Below, piece by piece: positions 7,988 to 18,200 of a DNA stretch of 64,000 nucleotides. A model generated the notes under the pieces. The model was given only the letters and a program-made list of their open reading frames with translations. It was not told the origin of the DNA and did no database searches. The stretch is from Cytophagales bacterium (GTDB lineage Bacteria > Bacteroidota > Bacteroidia > Cytophagales > Cyclobacteriaceae), in contig JAFLBR010000001.1 of assembly GCA_017303795.1 (NCBI GenBank), forward strand, positions 372,001 to 436,000, given 5' to 3'. The stretch's first letter is position 1; each line of letters begins with the position of its first letter. The position numbers and the translations under genes are program-made.

Positions 7988-9913
7988 ATGATCTCCCGCG
8001 ATACCATTGAAGAAATCCGCAACCGCCTCGATATTATCGATGTGATCAGCGATTTCGTGTCGCTTAAAAAGTCAGGCATGAACTACAAGGCGCTTAGCCC
8101 GTTTGCCAACGAAAAAACACCCTCATTTTTTGTAGTGCCTTCAAAAGGCATTTTTAAAGATTTCAGCAGCGGCAAGGGTGGCGATGCCATTACGTTTGTA
8201 ATGGAACATGAAAAGCTTACCTACACCGAAGCGTTACGATACCTCGCCAAAAAATATGGTGTAGAAATAAAGGAAGACCGGCAGAGTCTGGAAAGCAAAG
8301 AAGCGCAAACCGAACGCGAGTCGCTGTACATACTCATGAACTTTGCCAAAGATTTCTATCGCAGGCAATTAACGGGCAGCGAAGAGGGCATCAGCATTGG
8401 GTTGAGTTATTTTCGGGAGCGCGGGTTTAACGATCGTACCATCGAAAAGTTTGAACTGGGCTACGCGCTGGAAGGCTGGGAGAATTTCAGCAAAGAAGCC
8501 GTAACCAGTGGCTACAACAAAGAACTGTTAGAGAAGACCGGACTGGTTGTAAAAAAAGATGATGGTTCAACTTATGATCGCTTTCGCGGAAGAGTAATTT
8601 TTCCGGTACACAACATCACCGGCAAGGTAATAGCCTTTGGTGCGCGGATGTTGGGTAAGGATAAAAACCAACCCAAATACATTAACTCGCCCGAAACAGA
8701 AATCTACCATAAGAGCGATGTATTGTATGGATTGTTCCAAGGTAAGAATGCCATTCGTCAGCAAGATGTTTGTTACCTGGTGGAAGGTTATACCGATGTA
8801 ATCTCCATGCATCAGGCCGATGTGCAGAATGTAGTGGCATCATCAGGTACGGCCCTTACCGAAAATCAGATTAAACTCATTCGCAGATTTACCGAAAACA
8901 TCACCGTGTTGTTCGATGGCGATGCTGCGGGTATCAAAGCTGCCTTGCGCGGTATTGATATGATTCTGAAAGGTGGGTTGAATGTGCGTGTGTTGTTGTT
9001 TCCGGATGGTGAAGATCCGGATAGCTATTCACGCAAAGTAGGCACCACCGAGTTTCAGAAATTTTTAAAAGATCACACGCAGGATTTTGTATCGTTTAAA
9101 GCGAGCTTGTTTGCGAAAGAATCAAGCGATCCGATTAAACGGGCTGAATCCATCAAAGAAATTGTAACCAGTATTGCGCAGATACCCGATCCGGTAAAGA
9201 GGTCGGTGTATATTCAGGAAACAAGTTCGCTGTTAAAAATTCAGGAGAGTGTGTTGTTGAGCGAACTCAACAAGATTCTGATCAACGACAAACGCAAAAC
9301 CGAGAAAGATAAATTCCGGCAAGGCGAAGAAACACAAATTCCAGTTGAGCCGATTGCAGAAGTTGCTCCCACGAAAGTGGATACCCAAACCATGGTGGAA
9401 CGTCAAGAGCAGGAAACTATTCGGTTGTTATTGAATTATGCCGATCAATCAGTAGATGAACAATCGCTTTCGGATTTTGTGCTGCGCGAACTGGATGATG
9501 TAGAGTTTATCAATCCGGTTTACCGCCAGATATATGAAGCCTTTAAAAACGGAGTTGAAACCGGTAACATTCCCGATAGCACGTATTTTATTCATCAGGG
9601 GTCGGAGCAAGTTAAAAATGCAGTAACGGGTTTAATCACGCCACGCTACGATACCAGCAAACACTGGAGCGATAAGTATCACATTTATTTCCCTAAAGAG
9701 AAAGATGTGGTTAACCAACTGGCCTTTAGCAACGTGTTGCGTTTAAAATTCCGGGTAGTTCAAAAAATGCTGGACGATAACCTGCAAAAAGTGAAACGAG
9801 CCGAATCAGATGGCGCGTGGGACGATCTGGATGCGGCATTAACCACCCAAACCGGCCTGAAAGAGGCCGAACAGGAACTGGCCAAACTACTGGGTATTGT
9901 TATTGCGCGGTAG
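7988..9913 (+). CDS. dnaG: DNA primase with a zinc-less N-terminal domain
   Basis: 641 residues. Synthesises RNA primers at the replication fork. The Toprim core is intact: EGYTDV (around residue 262), DGDAAG (about 310) and the DGEDPDSY segment. The N-terminal module aligns with the usual zinc-binding domain, but the four ligands Cys-His-Cys-Cys are Ser37, Ala40, Asp58 and Ser61 ([13 protein letters not shown] and [11 protein letters not shown]). The surrounding residues are conserved, so the fold is probably retained without zinc. The C-terminal region (about residue 470 onward) would bind the DnaB helicase. Divergent from vapBC. The start ATG at 7988 fits the family N-terminus ([16 protein letters not shown]). 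Confidence 0.95.
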   Translation: MISRDTIEEIRNRLDIIDVISDFVSLKKSGMNYKALSPFANEKTPSFFVVPSKGIFKDFSSGKGGDAITFVMEHEKLTYTEALRYLAKKYGVEIKEDRQSLESKEAQTERESLYILMNFAKDFYRRQLTGSEEGISIGLSYFRERGFNDRTIEKFELGYALEGWENFSKEAVTSGYNKELLEKTGLVVKKDDGSTYDRFRGRVIFPVHNITGKVIAFGARMLGKDKNQPKYINSPETEIYHKSDVLYGLFQGKNAIRQQDVCYLVEGYTDVISMHQADVQNVVASSGTALTENQIKLIRRFTENITVLFDGDAAGIKAALRGIDMILKGGLNVRVLLFPDGEDPDSYSRKVGTTEFQKFLKDHTQDFVSFKASLFAKESSDPIKRAESIKEIVTSIAQIPDPVKRSVYIQETSSLLKIQESVLLSELNKILINDKRKTEKDKFRQGEETQIPVEPIAEVAPTKVDTQTMVERQEQETIRLLLNYADQSVDEQSLSDFVLRELDDVEFINPVYRQIYEAFKNGVETGNIPDSTYFIHQGSEQVKNAVTGLITPRYDTSKHWSDKYHIYFPKEKDVVNQLAFSNVLRLKFRVVQKMLDDNLQKVKRAESDGAWDDLDAALTTQTGLKEAEQELAKLLGIVIAR

Positions 9914-9962
9914 GAACACGCACACCATTTTTTTTGTTTATTTAGCCGAATCAATAATTGCG

Positions 9963-11180
9963 ATGAGTACGATTAAGATTGACACGATAGAAGAAGCCAT
10001 TGAAGACATCAAAAATGGCAAAGTGATAGTAGTGGTAGATGATGAAGATCGTGAAAACGAAGGCGATTTTGTCTGCGCAGCCGAATCGATAACACCAGCC
10101 ATTGTAAACTTTATGGCCACGCATGGGCGCGGATTAATTTGCGCTCCGCTTATGGAAGACCGTTGCGAAGAACTTGGCCTTGAGCTGATGGTGGGAAAAA
10201 ATACAGCCGTTTTTGAAACCCCGTTTACCGTTTCGGTTGATTTGATTGGACACGGTTGTACCACCGGTATTTCGGCACACGATCGGTTTAAAACCATAAA
10301 AGCATTGGTCGATCCCGAAACAAAACCTGAAGAGTTGGGTAAACCCGGACACATTTTTCCACTCAAAGCAAAAAAAGAAGGCGTGCTGCGCAGATCGGGC
10401 CATACCGAAGCGGCAATAGATTTTGCCCGTTTGGCGGGATTCCGTCCTGCTGGTGTGCTGGTGGAAATTATGAATGAAGATGGAAGCATGGCGCGGTTGC
10501 CCGACTTACGTAAAGTGGCCGATAAATTTGGTTTGAAGTTAGTCACCATCAAAGATTTAATTGCTTATCGCATGCGGGCCGAGAGTCAGGTGCGTAAACA
10601 AGTGGCAGTAAACATGCCCACCGCGTATGGCGATTTTAAATTGATTGCCTACGAGCAGGTAGATACGAACGAGGTACACATGGCGTTAATAAAAGGCGAA
10701 TGGGAAAAAGGTGAACCCGTGTTGGTGCGGGTGCATTCCAGTTGTGTTACGGGCGATATTTTTGGATCGTGCCGCTGCGATTGCGGGCCACAACTACACA
10801 GTGCTATGAGCATGGTAGAGAAAGAAGGTAAAGGCGTGGTGTTGTATATGAAACAAGAGGGCCGGGGAATTGGCTTATTGAATAAATTAAAAGCTTACAA
10901 ATTGCAGGAAGATGGCTTAGACACGGTGGAGGCTAATCTGCAATTGGGTTTTGATATGGATAATCGCGATTACGGAATTGGCGCACAGATATTAAGTGAC
11001 CTCGGAATTTCGAAATTGAAATTGATTACCAATAATCCCAAGAAGCGAGTGGGGTTGATAGGTTATGGGTTGGAGATTGTTGAAAACGTAGCGATTGAAA
11101 TTGAACCTAATCCGCACAACGAAAAGTATTTACAAACCAAACGCGATAAACTCGGACATTCCATCTTAAAACAAAAATGA
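9963..11180 (+). CDS. ribBA: Bifunctional 3,4-dihydroxy-2-butanone-4-phosphate synthase / GTP cyclohydrolase II
   Basis: 405 residues from the ATG at 9963; an upstream in-frame start at 9897 overlaps dnaG and adds a non-family N-terminus. Residues 1-205 are RibB, with [11 protein letters not shown] and [16 protein letters not shown]. Residues 210-405 are RibA with the zinc site [10 protein letters not shown] and the GTP-handling segments [17 protein letters not shown] and NNPKK. The two activities supply both precursors of riboflavin. The stop overlaps the start of the next gene by four bases. Confidence 0.97.
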   Translation: MSTIKIDTIEEAIEDIKNGKVIVVVDDEDRENEGDFVCAAESITPAIVNFMATHGRGLICAPLMEDRCEELGLELMVGKNTAVFETPFTVSVDLIGHGCTTGISAHDRFKTIKALVDPETKPEELGKPGHIFPLKAKKEGVLRRSGHTEAAIDFARLAGFRPAGVLVEIMNEDGSMARLPDLRKVADKFGLKLVTIKDLIAYRMRAESQVRKQVAVNMPTAYGDFKLIAYEQVDTNEVHMALIKGEWEKGEPVLVRVHSSCVTGDIFGSCRCDCGPQLHSAMSMVEKEGKGVVLYMKQEGRGIGLLNKLKAYKLQEDGLDTVEANLQLGFDMDNRDYGIGAQILSDLGISKLKLITNNPKKRVGLIGYGLEIVENVAIEIEPNPHNEKYLQTKRDKLGHSILKQK

Positions 11181-11782
11181 GAGTAATATTTTTAAGCTTA
11201 TGGGTTTTGATTGCATCCACGGCCAGTGCACAACAGTTCGCGTTTGAATTGTGGCACACCGGCAAAGTAGTGTTGGATACAGGCGATACCTTGCGCGGCT
11301 TACTGAAGTACGATCTTGATAAAGATATTTTGCAGGTGCAAGCCAACAATAAACTGGAAAGTTACACTGCCCGTAAAGTTTTGTTGTTCGAAATTTTTGA
11401 TGAGACGGTAAGACGCTATCGCAATTTTTATTCGTTGCCCTATGCGTTGGCCGGTCAATACAAAGCACCCGTATTTTTTGAGTTGTTGCAGGAAGGCAAA
11501 CTCACGGTGTTGTGTCGCGAGGTATTGGAGTATAGAACCACATCGTCACCGTATTATTTTTACGGTAGTTACTCGCGGCTGGTACTGATCTATAAATATT
11601 TTGTGTTGCGCGAGAACGGTATGATAGAAGAATTTCGGGGTAAGAAAAACGATTGGTATGAACTAATGCCTGGTAAAGCTGAAGAAATAGAAAAGTTTGC
11701 AAAACAAAACCGGCTTAGTCTGGATGATAAGTATGAACTATCGCGGGTTGTTGAGTACTACAATTCACTATTCAGTAAGTAA
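11177..11782 (+). CDS. Exported protein of unknown function, family member A
   Basis: 201 residues with a clear signal peptide (residues 1-18, ending TASAQQ). The function is not recognised. The mature part is mostly beta-strand-like and carries [34 protein letters not shown], and a C-terminal helical segment ending [12 protein letters not shown] second protein at 35515-36255 shares the same order of features (EILLEGKLTLLKR, later LIFDYYNRI), so the two are paralogues. It overlaps ribBA by four bases and is 18 bases before surE, so it is probably translated with them. Likely periplasmic or surface-associated. Confidence 0.8.
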   Translation: MRVIFLSLWVLIASTASAQQFAFELWHTGKVVLDTGDTLRGLLKYDLDKDILQVQANNKLESYTARKVLLFEIFDETVRRYRNFYSLPYALAGQYKAPVFFELLQEGKLTVLCREVLEYRTTSSPYYFYGSYSRLVLIYKYFVLRENGMIEEFRGKKNDWYELMPGKAEEIEKFAKQNRLSLDDKYELSRVVEYYNSLFSK

Positions 11783-11800
11783 CCCGGTTCCTAATTCCTA

Positions 11801-12586
11801 ATGTCTATGAGTAAACCTTTAATATTGGTGACCAACGATGATGGCATCACCTCCCGCGGAATTTTAAATCTTATTAATGTAATGAAAGAGTTGGGCGATG
11901 TGCTGGTAGTAGCGCCCGATGGTCCGCAAAGCGGTATGGGCCATGCCATTACCGTAGGCGATACCTTGCGTTTAACCGAATCATTTATTTTTGAAGGAGT
12001 GCGGGCATACGAATGCAGTGGCACACCGGCCGATTGTGTAAAGATGGCGCGGCACTTTGTGTGTAAGAATAGTCGCCAGCCTGATATTGTGGTGAGTGGA
12101 ATTAACCACGGCAGCAATACTTCTATTAGTGTATTGTATTCGGGCACTATGTCGGCAGCGATAGAAGGCGCTATTGAAGGCACACCGGCAATTGGTTTTT
12201 CGTTGTGCGATTACAGTCACAAAGCAGATTTTTCGCACACGGCTGAAATTGTAAAACGCATTACCAAACAGGTGTTGGATAACGGGTTGCAAAAAGGTGT
12301 TGCGCTGAATGTAAACATTCCGCCAAAGCGTAACGAAGGCATTAAAGGAATACGCGTTTGCAGACAAGCCAATGCCAAGTGGGTGGAGGAGTTTGTAGAG
12401 CGATTAGACCCGAATGGAAGAAAGTATTATTGGATGACGGGCAACTTTGTAAACTTCGATAAAGGCGAAGACAACGATGAATGGGCCATTGCCAATAACT
12501 ATGTTTCGGTGGTGCCTTGCCAGTTTGATCTTACCGCACACTCGGCTATTCCGATGTTGAATGAAGAGTGGGAAATTTTGGGGTGA
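11801..12586 (+). CDS. surE: 5'/3'-nucleotidase SurE
   Basis: 261 residues (259 if the second ATG at 11807 is used). A metal-dependent phosphatase acting on nucleoside monophosphates. Motifs: LVTNDDGITSRGI with the metal-binding Asp pair, APDGPQSGMGHAIT, SGTPADCVKMA, and SGINHGSNTSISVLYSGTM. Length agrees with the family. It follows the unknown exported protein by 18 bases in the dnaG-ribBA direction. The 126 bases after it hold nothing recognisable before the frameshifted GldL-like gene on the other strand. Confidence 0.96.
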   Translation: MSMSKPLILVTNDDGITSRGILNLINVMKELGDVLVVAPDGPQSGMGHAITVGDTLRLTESFIFEGVRAYECSGTPADCVKMARHFVCKNSRQPDIVVSGINHGSNTSISVLYSGTMSAAIEGAIEGTPAIGFSLCDYSHKADFSHTAEIVKRITKQVLDNGLQKGVALNVNIPPKRNEGIKGIRVCRQANAKWVEEFVERLDPNGRKYYWMTGNFVNFDKGEDNDEWAIANNYVSVVPCQFDLTAHSAIPMLNEEWEILG

Positions 12587-12712
12587 TTGAGTTAAGTCTT
12601 CTCTTCTGACGACTTTTTGATAAGGGTTATACCCGTCATGTCTGTCAAGGCTTAGTTTTCTTAACTGATGTCTCTAAAGTTTTTTGGGACTTATTTACAA
12701 AATCATACTTGA

Positions 12713-12896
12713 TTAAGTATGCGCCTTGCTGGATTTCGATTTAAAAAGTAGTGATAAGAAACTGATTGCCCCGACTACAATACCCTGCCAACAAGAGTTC
12801 ACTGCTTCCAGGATAGTGCATGATTTTTAAATATGCGCCACCAATTATCAATAAATTGGATAGCACTATAGCGACAATTGGCAATCTGTTTTTCAT
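12713..12896 (-). pseudogene. Frameshifted GldL-like small membrane protein
   Basis: From the ATG at 12896 the frame gives two hydrophobic stretches interrupted after residue 38. As read, the protein ends after 51 residues at 12741. Removing one G from the GGG at 12783-12785 restores a 60-residue product: a first membrane helix (IVAIVLSNLLIIGG), the loop YLKIMHYPGSSELLLAG, a second helix (IVVGAISFLSLLF) and a basic tail, stopping at 12713. The K-x-x-H-[YW]-P-G loop between two helices resembles the N-terminal region of GldL and related Bacteroidota membrane proteins. Span 184 bases equals 61 codons plus one base. Either a recent null allele or a sequencing error. Confidence 0.7.
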
Positions 12897-12970
12897 GAAA
12901 TAAATTTAAACAATTTTTCAGATCGATTAACCATGAAAAGTTAAGATTTTTATTTAGCCTAACAACTAAA

Positions 12971-13342
12971 TTACTTTTGATCTATATAATCTTGAATTTG
13001 CTTTTTATTAGCCAAACCTTTCCAACTTAGTTCCAGTATTTCCAGTAACAATTTTTTAGTGTAGCCTTTGGTTAACATGCAGATGTATGGGTAGGCTTTG
13101 AAATGATCGGGAAGGAGAAATAATTCCGGATACTTTTCTAAATAGGCATCGCGTAAAGCAAAATCTAACCGGATAGGAATAAACTCTCCGTTATCGTGTA
13201 AACGACACATTAATTTACCGCGCACTTTTACAGATGGCGTGCCTTCATGCGAAACGCTTTCTTCAGCACCGGGAAAAGTAAGTGCGATTGCTTTAACAGG
13301 TTCAAAGTCCTGTGGATTGTATTTAATGAGTTTGGATTTCAT
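12971..13342 (-). CDS. MmcQ/YjbR-family protein
   Basis: 123 residues. The family has a CyaY-like fold and double-wing DNA-binding similarity, but no established activity. Recognised by the N-terminal LTFPGAEESVSHEGTPSVKVRGKLMCRL, the KYPELFLLPDHFKAYPYICM segment and the C-terminal ELSWKGLANK. Complete, with an ATG at 13342. It follows the gene for a four-helix membrane protein by 12 bases on the same strand. Function is unknown here. Confidence 0.85.
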   Translation of the reverse strand: MKSKLIKYNPQDFEPVKAIALTFPGAEESVSHEGTPSVKVRGKLMCRLHDNGEFIPIRLDFALRDAYLEKYPELFLLPDHFKAYPYICMLTKGYTKKLLLEILELSWKGLANKKQIQDYIDQK

Positions 13343-13354
13343 GGAGCAATGTAG

Positions 13355-13738
13355 TTATATGTTTCGTTGTGACACGGCTTTAGATTCCAGATAAACCACG
13401 CCACACACAATGCCAATTTCAGAAATGAAATACGCAATGTCCCATGCTGTAACTGTTTCATAGAAATAATATAACAGCGTAATTGTTGCACAACAATAAA
13501 GAACATTGGCCAGCATAATAATTTTTAGATAAGGTCTCCAGTTTACCGGCTTAAAGCGATAACAGGTAAATGAGTAAATCGAGTAAAGCAACGCAACACC
13601 AGCCAACCACACAAGTATTTTGTGCGGCATGCCTATTTGTTCGAACTGAGTCAGGAGAAGCGTAAGCGCAGCGGTAATAAAGGCCCCTATACTGTCCACC
13701 AGAAATAGTTGATATGGCTCAGTGATAAGTTTAAACAT
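13355..13738 (-). CDS. Four-helix integral membrane protein, function unknown
   Basis: 127 residues with four predicted membrane segments (about residues 12-30, 40-60, 70-92, 98-117). Not assigned to a named family by eye. Polar residues in the membrane are few; the loop CYRFKPVNWRPYLK is basic and probably cytoplasmic. Its stop is 12 bases from the YjbR-family start, so the two are probably co-transcribed. No promoter was recognised upstream. Confidence 0.7.
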   Translation of the reverse strand: MFKLITEPYQLFLVDSIGAFITAALTLLLTQFEQIGMPHKILVWLAGVALLYSIYSFTCYRFKPVNWRPYLKIIMLANVLYCCATITLLYYFYETVTAWDIAYFISEIGIVCGVVYLESKAVSQRNI

Positions 13739-13793
13739 ATACTTATCACAAGTATACTTCCTGAACAGGAGATGAACAAAAATTTATTCAAGT

Positions 13794-13828
13794 ACTAAAA
13801 AATCCTCAGCACGTTAGCACTGAGGATT
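13794..13828 (-). terminator. Rho-independent terminator of the efflux operon
   Basis: Perfect 9-base arms (13801-13809 and 13820-13828, AATCCTCAG/CTGAGGATT) with a 10-base loop; on the minus strand the hairpin is followed by TTTTTT. It lies 28 bases after the stop of the outer membrane factor gene, as expected for the end of that transcript. Confidence 0.85.
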
Positions 13829-13855
13829 CGGGATTCATCTAACTAATTACTAAAC

Positions 13856-15286
13856 CTACTTCCAACCGCCACCCAACGCACGGTAGATGTTTACTTTTGC
13901 ATTCATCTGTTTCATTTTAATTTCAACCAGGTCCACTTTCGATTCGAGGGCCTCGCGTTGTGTAAGCAACACTTCGGCATAATCGGCACGGGCTGAGTTA
14001 AACAGGTTGTTGGCAATGGTGATGGAACGCATTAAGATTTCCACTTCTTTATTCTTGGTTTCAAAACTTTGATTGTAGTTATCAATTTTTGAAAGTTGAT
14101 TACGCACATCTAAGTACGCATTCAGAATGGTGCGTTCGTAATTAAACACGGCCTGCAGTTGTTTGGCATTAGCTGTATTGTAGGCTGCTTTAATTGCATT
14201 ACGGTTAACCAGCGGTGCTATTAAATCTCCGGTAAGATTATACATCATCGATTCCGGATTGATGAGGTAACTCACCTTAAATGCCTGAAAACCCACGCCA
14301 CCCCGTATACCGAATGATGGATAAAAATTAGCGCGAGCTACTTTCACGTTAAGTTTGCTGGCCGCCAGTTCAAACTCTGCTTGCCGGATGTCCGGACGAT
14401 TACTGAGCAATTGCGAAGGAACCCCGGCCTGAATAGAATCGATACGAATAGTAAGAAATCCAGTTGAGTTACGGTTTATTGCTTGTGAAAAATTTCCTGT
14501 CAAGAAATGTATCCGGTTTTCAATTTCCACAATGCGTTGCTTCACATCAAATTGCAGATTTTTGGTGTTGAGTAACTGCGCTTCAAAACGGTTTACACCT
14601 AACTGTGTAACCCGGGCTGATTCTTTTTGTTGCGTTACCACCTGCAATGCGCTGGATTGTAATTCAATGTTCCGGTTAATAATTTCCAACAAGTTGTCCA
14701 ACGCCATTAACTCATAATAGGCATCTGCAATTTCGGCTATCAGGTTTGTAACCAGAAAGTTTTTTCCTTCCATGCTCGCCAGGTAATTCATAGCCGCTGC
14801 TTTGCGCGAGTTGCGTAACTTCTTCCAGATGTCAACTTCCCACGTGGCCGTTGCACCTAACAGGTAATCTTGCATCGGTTCCGGAAACCGGGTGCCAGGT
14901 TTAACTTCTAATTGTTCCTCTACTGCACCCATGGTTGTAAAGTTACCGGGCTTTTCTACTGCTGCTCCAGCCGCCAGATTTACAAAGGGCAGGTATTCAC
15001 CTTTTCGTGCGCGCACTTCGTTTTTACTGATTTCAATTTCCTGTAGGAAAATGTTTAGCTCCTGATTGTTTTTTAGAGCGGTGTCAATCAGTGCAACCAG
15101 ATTCTTGTCATCGAAGTAGGTTTGCCAGTTTAGTTTAGCAACGGTAACGGTATCCTGTTTTTTGGTGAATTGTGCAGGTGTAAATTTGTTCTCAGTGCGC
15201 ACAGTGGGTTTTAATGAATTACAACTCCACATCACCGAAAGGGTGAATATAAGGGCTACTGTTTTGATTATTGAACTAATCTTCAT
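13856..15286 (-). CDS. TolC-family outer membrane factor lipoprotein of an RND pump
   Basis: 476 residues. Signal peptide with lipobox at SVMWSCNS, so the protein is lipidated at Cys22, as in NodT/OprM proteins. Two repeats of the outer membrane efflux fold (long helices around LLEIINRNIELQSSALQ and the second half ASKLNVKVARANFYPSFGI) are visible; the ending MNAKVNIYRALGGGWK is typical of NodT. It forms the exit duct of the pump with the MFP and RND genes just upstream. It overlaps the RND gene by 11 bases, and a strong terminator follows. Confidence 0.94.
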   Translation of the reverse strand: MKISSIIKTVALIFTLSVMWSCNSLKPTVRTENKFTPAQFTKKQDTVTVAKLNWQTYFDDKNLVALIDTALKNNQELNIFLQEIEISKNEVRARKGEYLPFVNLAAGAAVEKPGNFTTMGAVEEQLEVKPGTRFPEPMQDYLLGATATWEVDIWKKLRNSRKAAAMNYLASMEGKNFLVTNLIAEIADAYYELMALDNLLEIINRNIELQSSALQVVTQQKESARVTQLGVNRFEAQLLNTKNLQFDVKQRIVEIENRIHFLTGNFSQAINRNSTGFLTIRIDSIQAGVPSQLLSNRPDIRQAEFELAASKLNVKVARANFYPSFGIRGGVGFQAFKVSYLINPESMMYNLTGDLIAPLVNRNAIKAAYNTANAKQLQAVFNYERTILNAYLDVRNQLSKIDNYNQSFETKNKEVEILMRSITIANNLFNSARADYAEVLLTQREALESKVDLVEIKMKQMNAKVNIYRALGGGWK

Positions 15287-18200
15287 GTTGATTCTTTTTA
15301 CGTCTGGCTACTTTAAGCAGTAATTGCAGTTTCTGAATTTTCTTTAGCATAGTTGCTTGTGTGTGATGCTCAATCATCTCTTCGGTAAAGGGTATTAAGT
15401 CCTCATCTTTAATCAGGCGTTTGCCTTCAGCAAGCTTGGCGAAGATGTAATAAAGTCCGGGCACAATGATTACCCCAAACAAAGTTCCCATTAACATGCC
15501 ACCCAAAGCCGAAGCGCCAATGGTACGGTTACCCACAGCACCGGCACCGGTTGCTCTTACCAGCGGAACCAAGCCAGCAATAAAAGCAAAGGACGTCATC
15601 AGGATAGGGCGGAAGCGAACCTTCGCACCTTCAATGGCAGCCAGTATAATGCTTGTTCCCTGATTTTGTTTTTGCACGGCAAACTCAACAATCAATACCG
15701 CATTTTTACCGAGCAACCCAACCAACATAATTAATCCGATTTGCGCATAGATGTCGTTTGCAAGGCCCATTAATTTTAATAACAGGAACGCGCCAAAAAT
15801 TCCAGCCGGCAACGATAACAACACGGCAAAGGGAATGATAAAACTTTCGTACTGTGAGGCTAACACGAGGTACACAAAAATCAATACGATAATAAAAATG
15901 TACAACGCTTCATTACCGCGATGGGCTTCATCGTAGGATAAACCTTCCCACGCAATATCGTAACCATTGGGTAAAGTTTGCTGGGCTACTTCTTTAATCG
16001 CATCAATGGCATCGCCAGTGGTATAGCCTGGGGCAGGCAGACCGCGTATGGCCGATGATGTATAAAGATTAAAGCGTGTGATCTCATTCGGGCCTTGCTT
16101 TTTTACAAGCGTTACAAAAGAGGAGTAAGGCACCATTTCATCGCGATCGTTCTTCACAAACAGGTTTAACACATCGCTTGGTAGTCTGCGATATTCTGGT
16201 GCGGCCTGTGTATATACTTTAAAGAAAGTATTGAATCGCGTAAAGCCTTGTTCGTAGGTACTACCAATCAAAATATTCAGGTTTTCCATGGCAGCTCCAA
16301 TAGAAACACCTTTCTGCATGGCCTTTTCATTATCAATTACAATTTCATATTGCGGATAATTGGCGGCATAAAAAGTGAAGAGACCGGTAAGTTCTTTGCG
16401 TTTTCGTAACGCTTCCATAAACTCAGTATTTATTACATCAAACTCGTGATAGTCGATGGTGCTGTTCTTATCCAACATCCGCAACGAAAACCCATCAGAC
16501 GATCCGTAGCCCGGAACAGCCGGAGGTTCAAAGTATTCAACAACGGCACCCAGGTTTTTGGTCTTTTCTTCCAACTCTTCAATCACTTCTTTTACAGAAT
16601 GTTTGCGATGCTCCCAATCCTTTAAATTGATCAAACATGTTCCGGCATTAGAACCACGGCCTTCAGTTAAAATTTCATAACCGGCTAGTGAAGTTACCGA
16701 TTCAATGTCTTCAATCTCCTCGGCAATAGCTTGCAGTTGATGCGATACATCATTGGTGCGTTCCAGCGTACTGCCAGGAGGTGTTTGAATGATAGCATAG
16801 ATTTGTCCCTGATCTTCGTTGGGGATAAAACCTGAAGGTAATTTTTGATTGATACCTATAATTCCGAAAGCAAAAAGAGCCAGCAAGCCAAAGGTTACTA
16901 GTCTGCGGTTAACAATTTTTTGCAACAGGTTAGTGTACTTGCCAGTAACTTTCTCAAACACCTGATTAAACCAATCAATAAAAACCTGCACCGGAGTCCG
17001 CTTCTTTCTGCCATGATGATTTTTTAGAATCATCGCGCAAAGCACGGGTGTTAACGTAAGCGCCACAATCCCAGAAAGAATAATTGAGCTGGCCATGGTA
17101 ATAGAAAACTGTCGATAGAAAACCCCAACCGGGCCGGTCATAAATGCAATGGGTACAAACACGGCTGTCATTATCAGCGTAATGGCAATTACAGCTCCGC
17201 TTATCTCGCCCAATACTTTTTTTACTGCTGCAAACGAAGAAAGATTTTCTTCCTGCATTTTAGCATGTACAGCTTCTACCACCACAATCGCATCATCTAC
17301 CACTATACCAATGGCAAGTACCAGGGCAAACAATGTTATCAGGTTAATGGTTAAACCCAACATCTGCATAAAGATGAACGCACCGATTAACGAAACCGGA
17401 ACAGCAATGATGGGAATCAAGGTTGAGCGCCAATCGCCCAGGAAGATAAACACCACCAGCGCTACCAGAATAAATGCTTCTGCCAGCGTGTGAATTACTT
17501 TGTCGATAGAGGCGTTTACAAACTTTGATACATCGTAGTTTATTTCGTAATCCATACCGGGAGGGAAATCTTTCCGCAGTTCTTCCAGTTTTTCTTTTGT
17601 TTTGGCTATTACATCGCTGGCGTTGGTGCCAAAGTTTTGTTTCAATACTATGGATGCAGAAGCGTACCCATCCTTATTCGAATAGATATCAAAGAATTCA
17701 CTGCCCAGTTCTACTTCGGCAATATCTTTCAGTTTCAGAATTTCACCTTCAGCATTCGCACGGATGATGATGTTCTCATACTCTTCCGGTTTGTTGAAGC
17801 GTCCTTTGTAGCTCAACGTATATTCCAGCGATTGCGCAGTTTTACCAGATGCTTGGCCTAATCTTCCTGGTCGCCCGATAAGACTTTGATCTTGCATCGC
17901 TTCCATCACTTCTTCAGTAGCTACATTATAGGCCCGCATGCGATCGGGCTTTAACCAGATGCGCATGGCAAAGGTGCGGCTTCCAAGAATCTGGGCGCGG
18001 CCCATTCCTTTTATGCGCTGTAGTTCGGGTATAATGTGTACGTTGGAATAGTTGTATAAAAACTTTTCGTCTGCATTTTTATCAGTGCTGAAAAGATTCA
18101 CATACATCAGCATACTCGGCTGTATGGGCGTGATGATGATACCTTCGCGCTGTACTAAGGGCGGCAGGTTATTCATAATCGCATCCACACGCGTTTTTAC

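Noticed and set aside
9938-10552. Long minus-strand reading frame opposite ribBA
   Set aside because: It mirrors the RibB coding frame, has Ser/Pro-rich composition without motifs, and the plus-strand gene is certain.
12587-12712. Gap after surE searched for a gene or RNA
   Set aside because: Only a short GGGTTATACCC palindrome near 12626 is visible; no reading frame or RNA signature.
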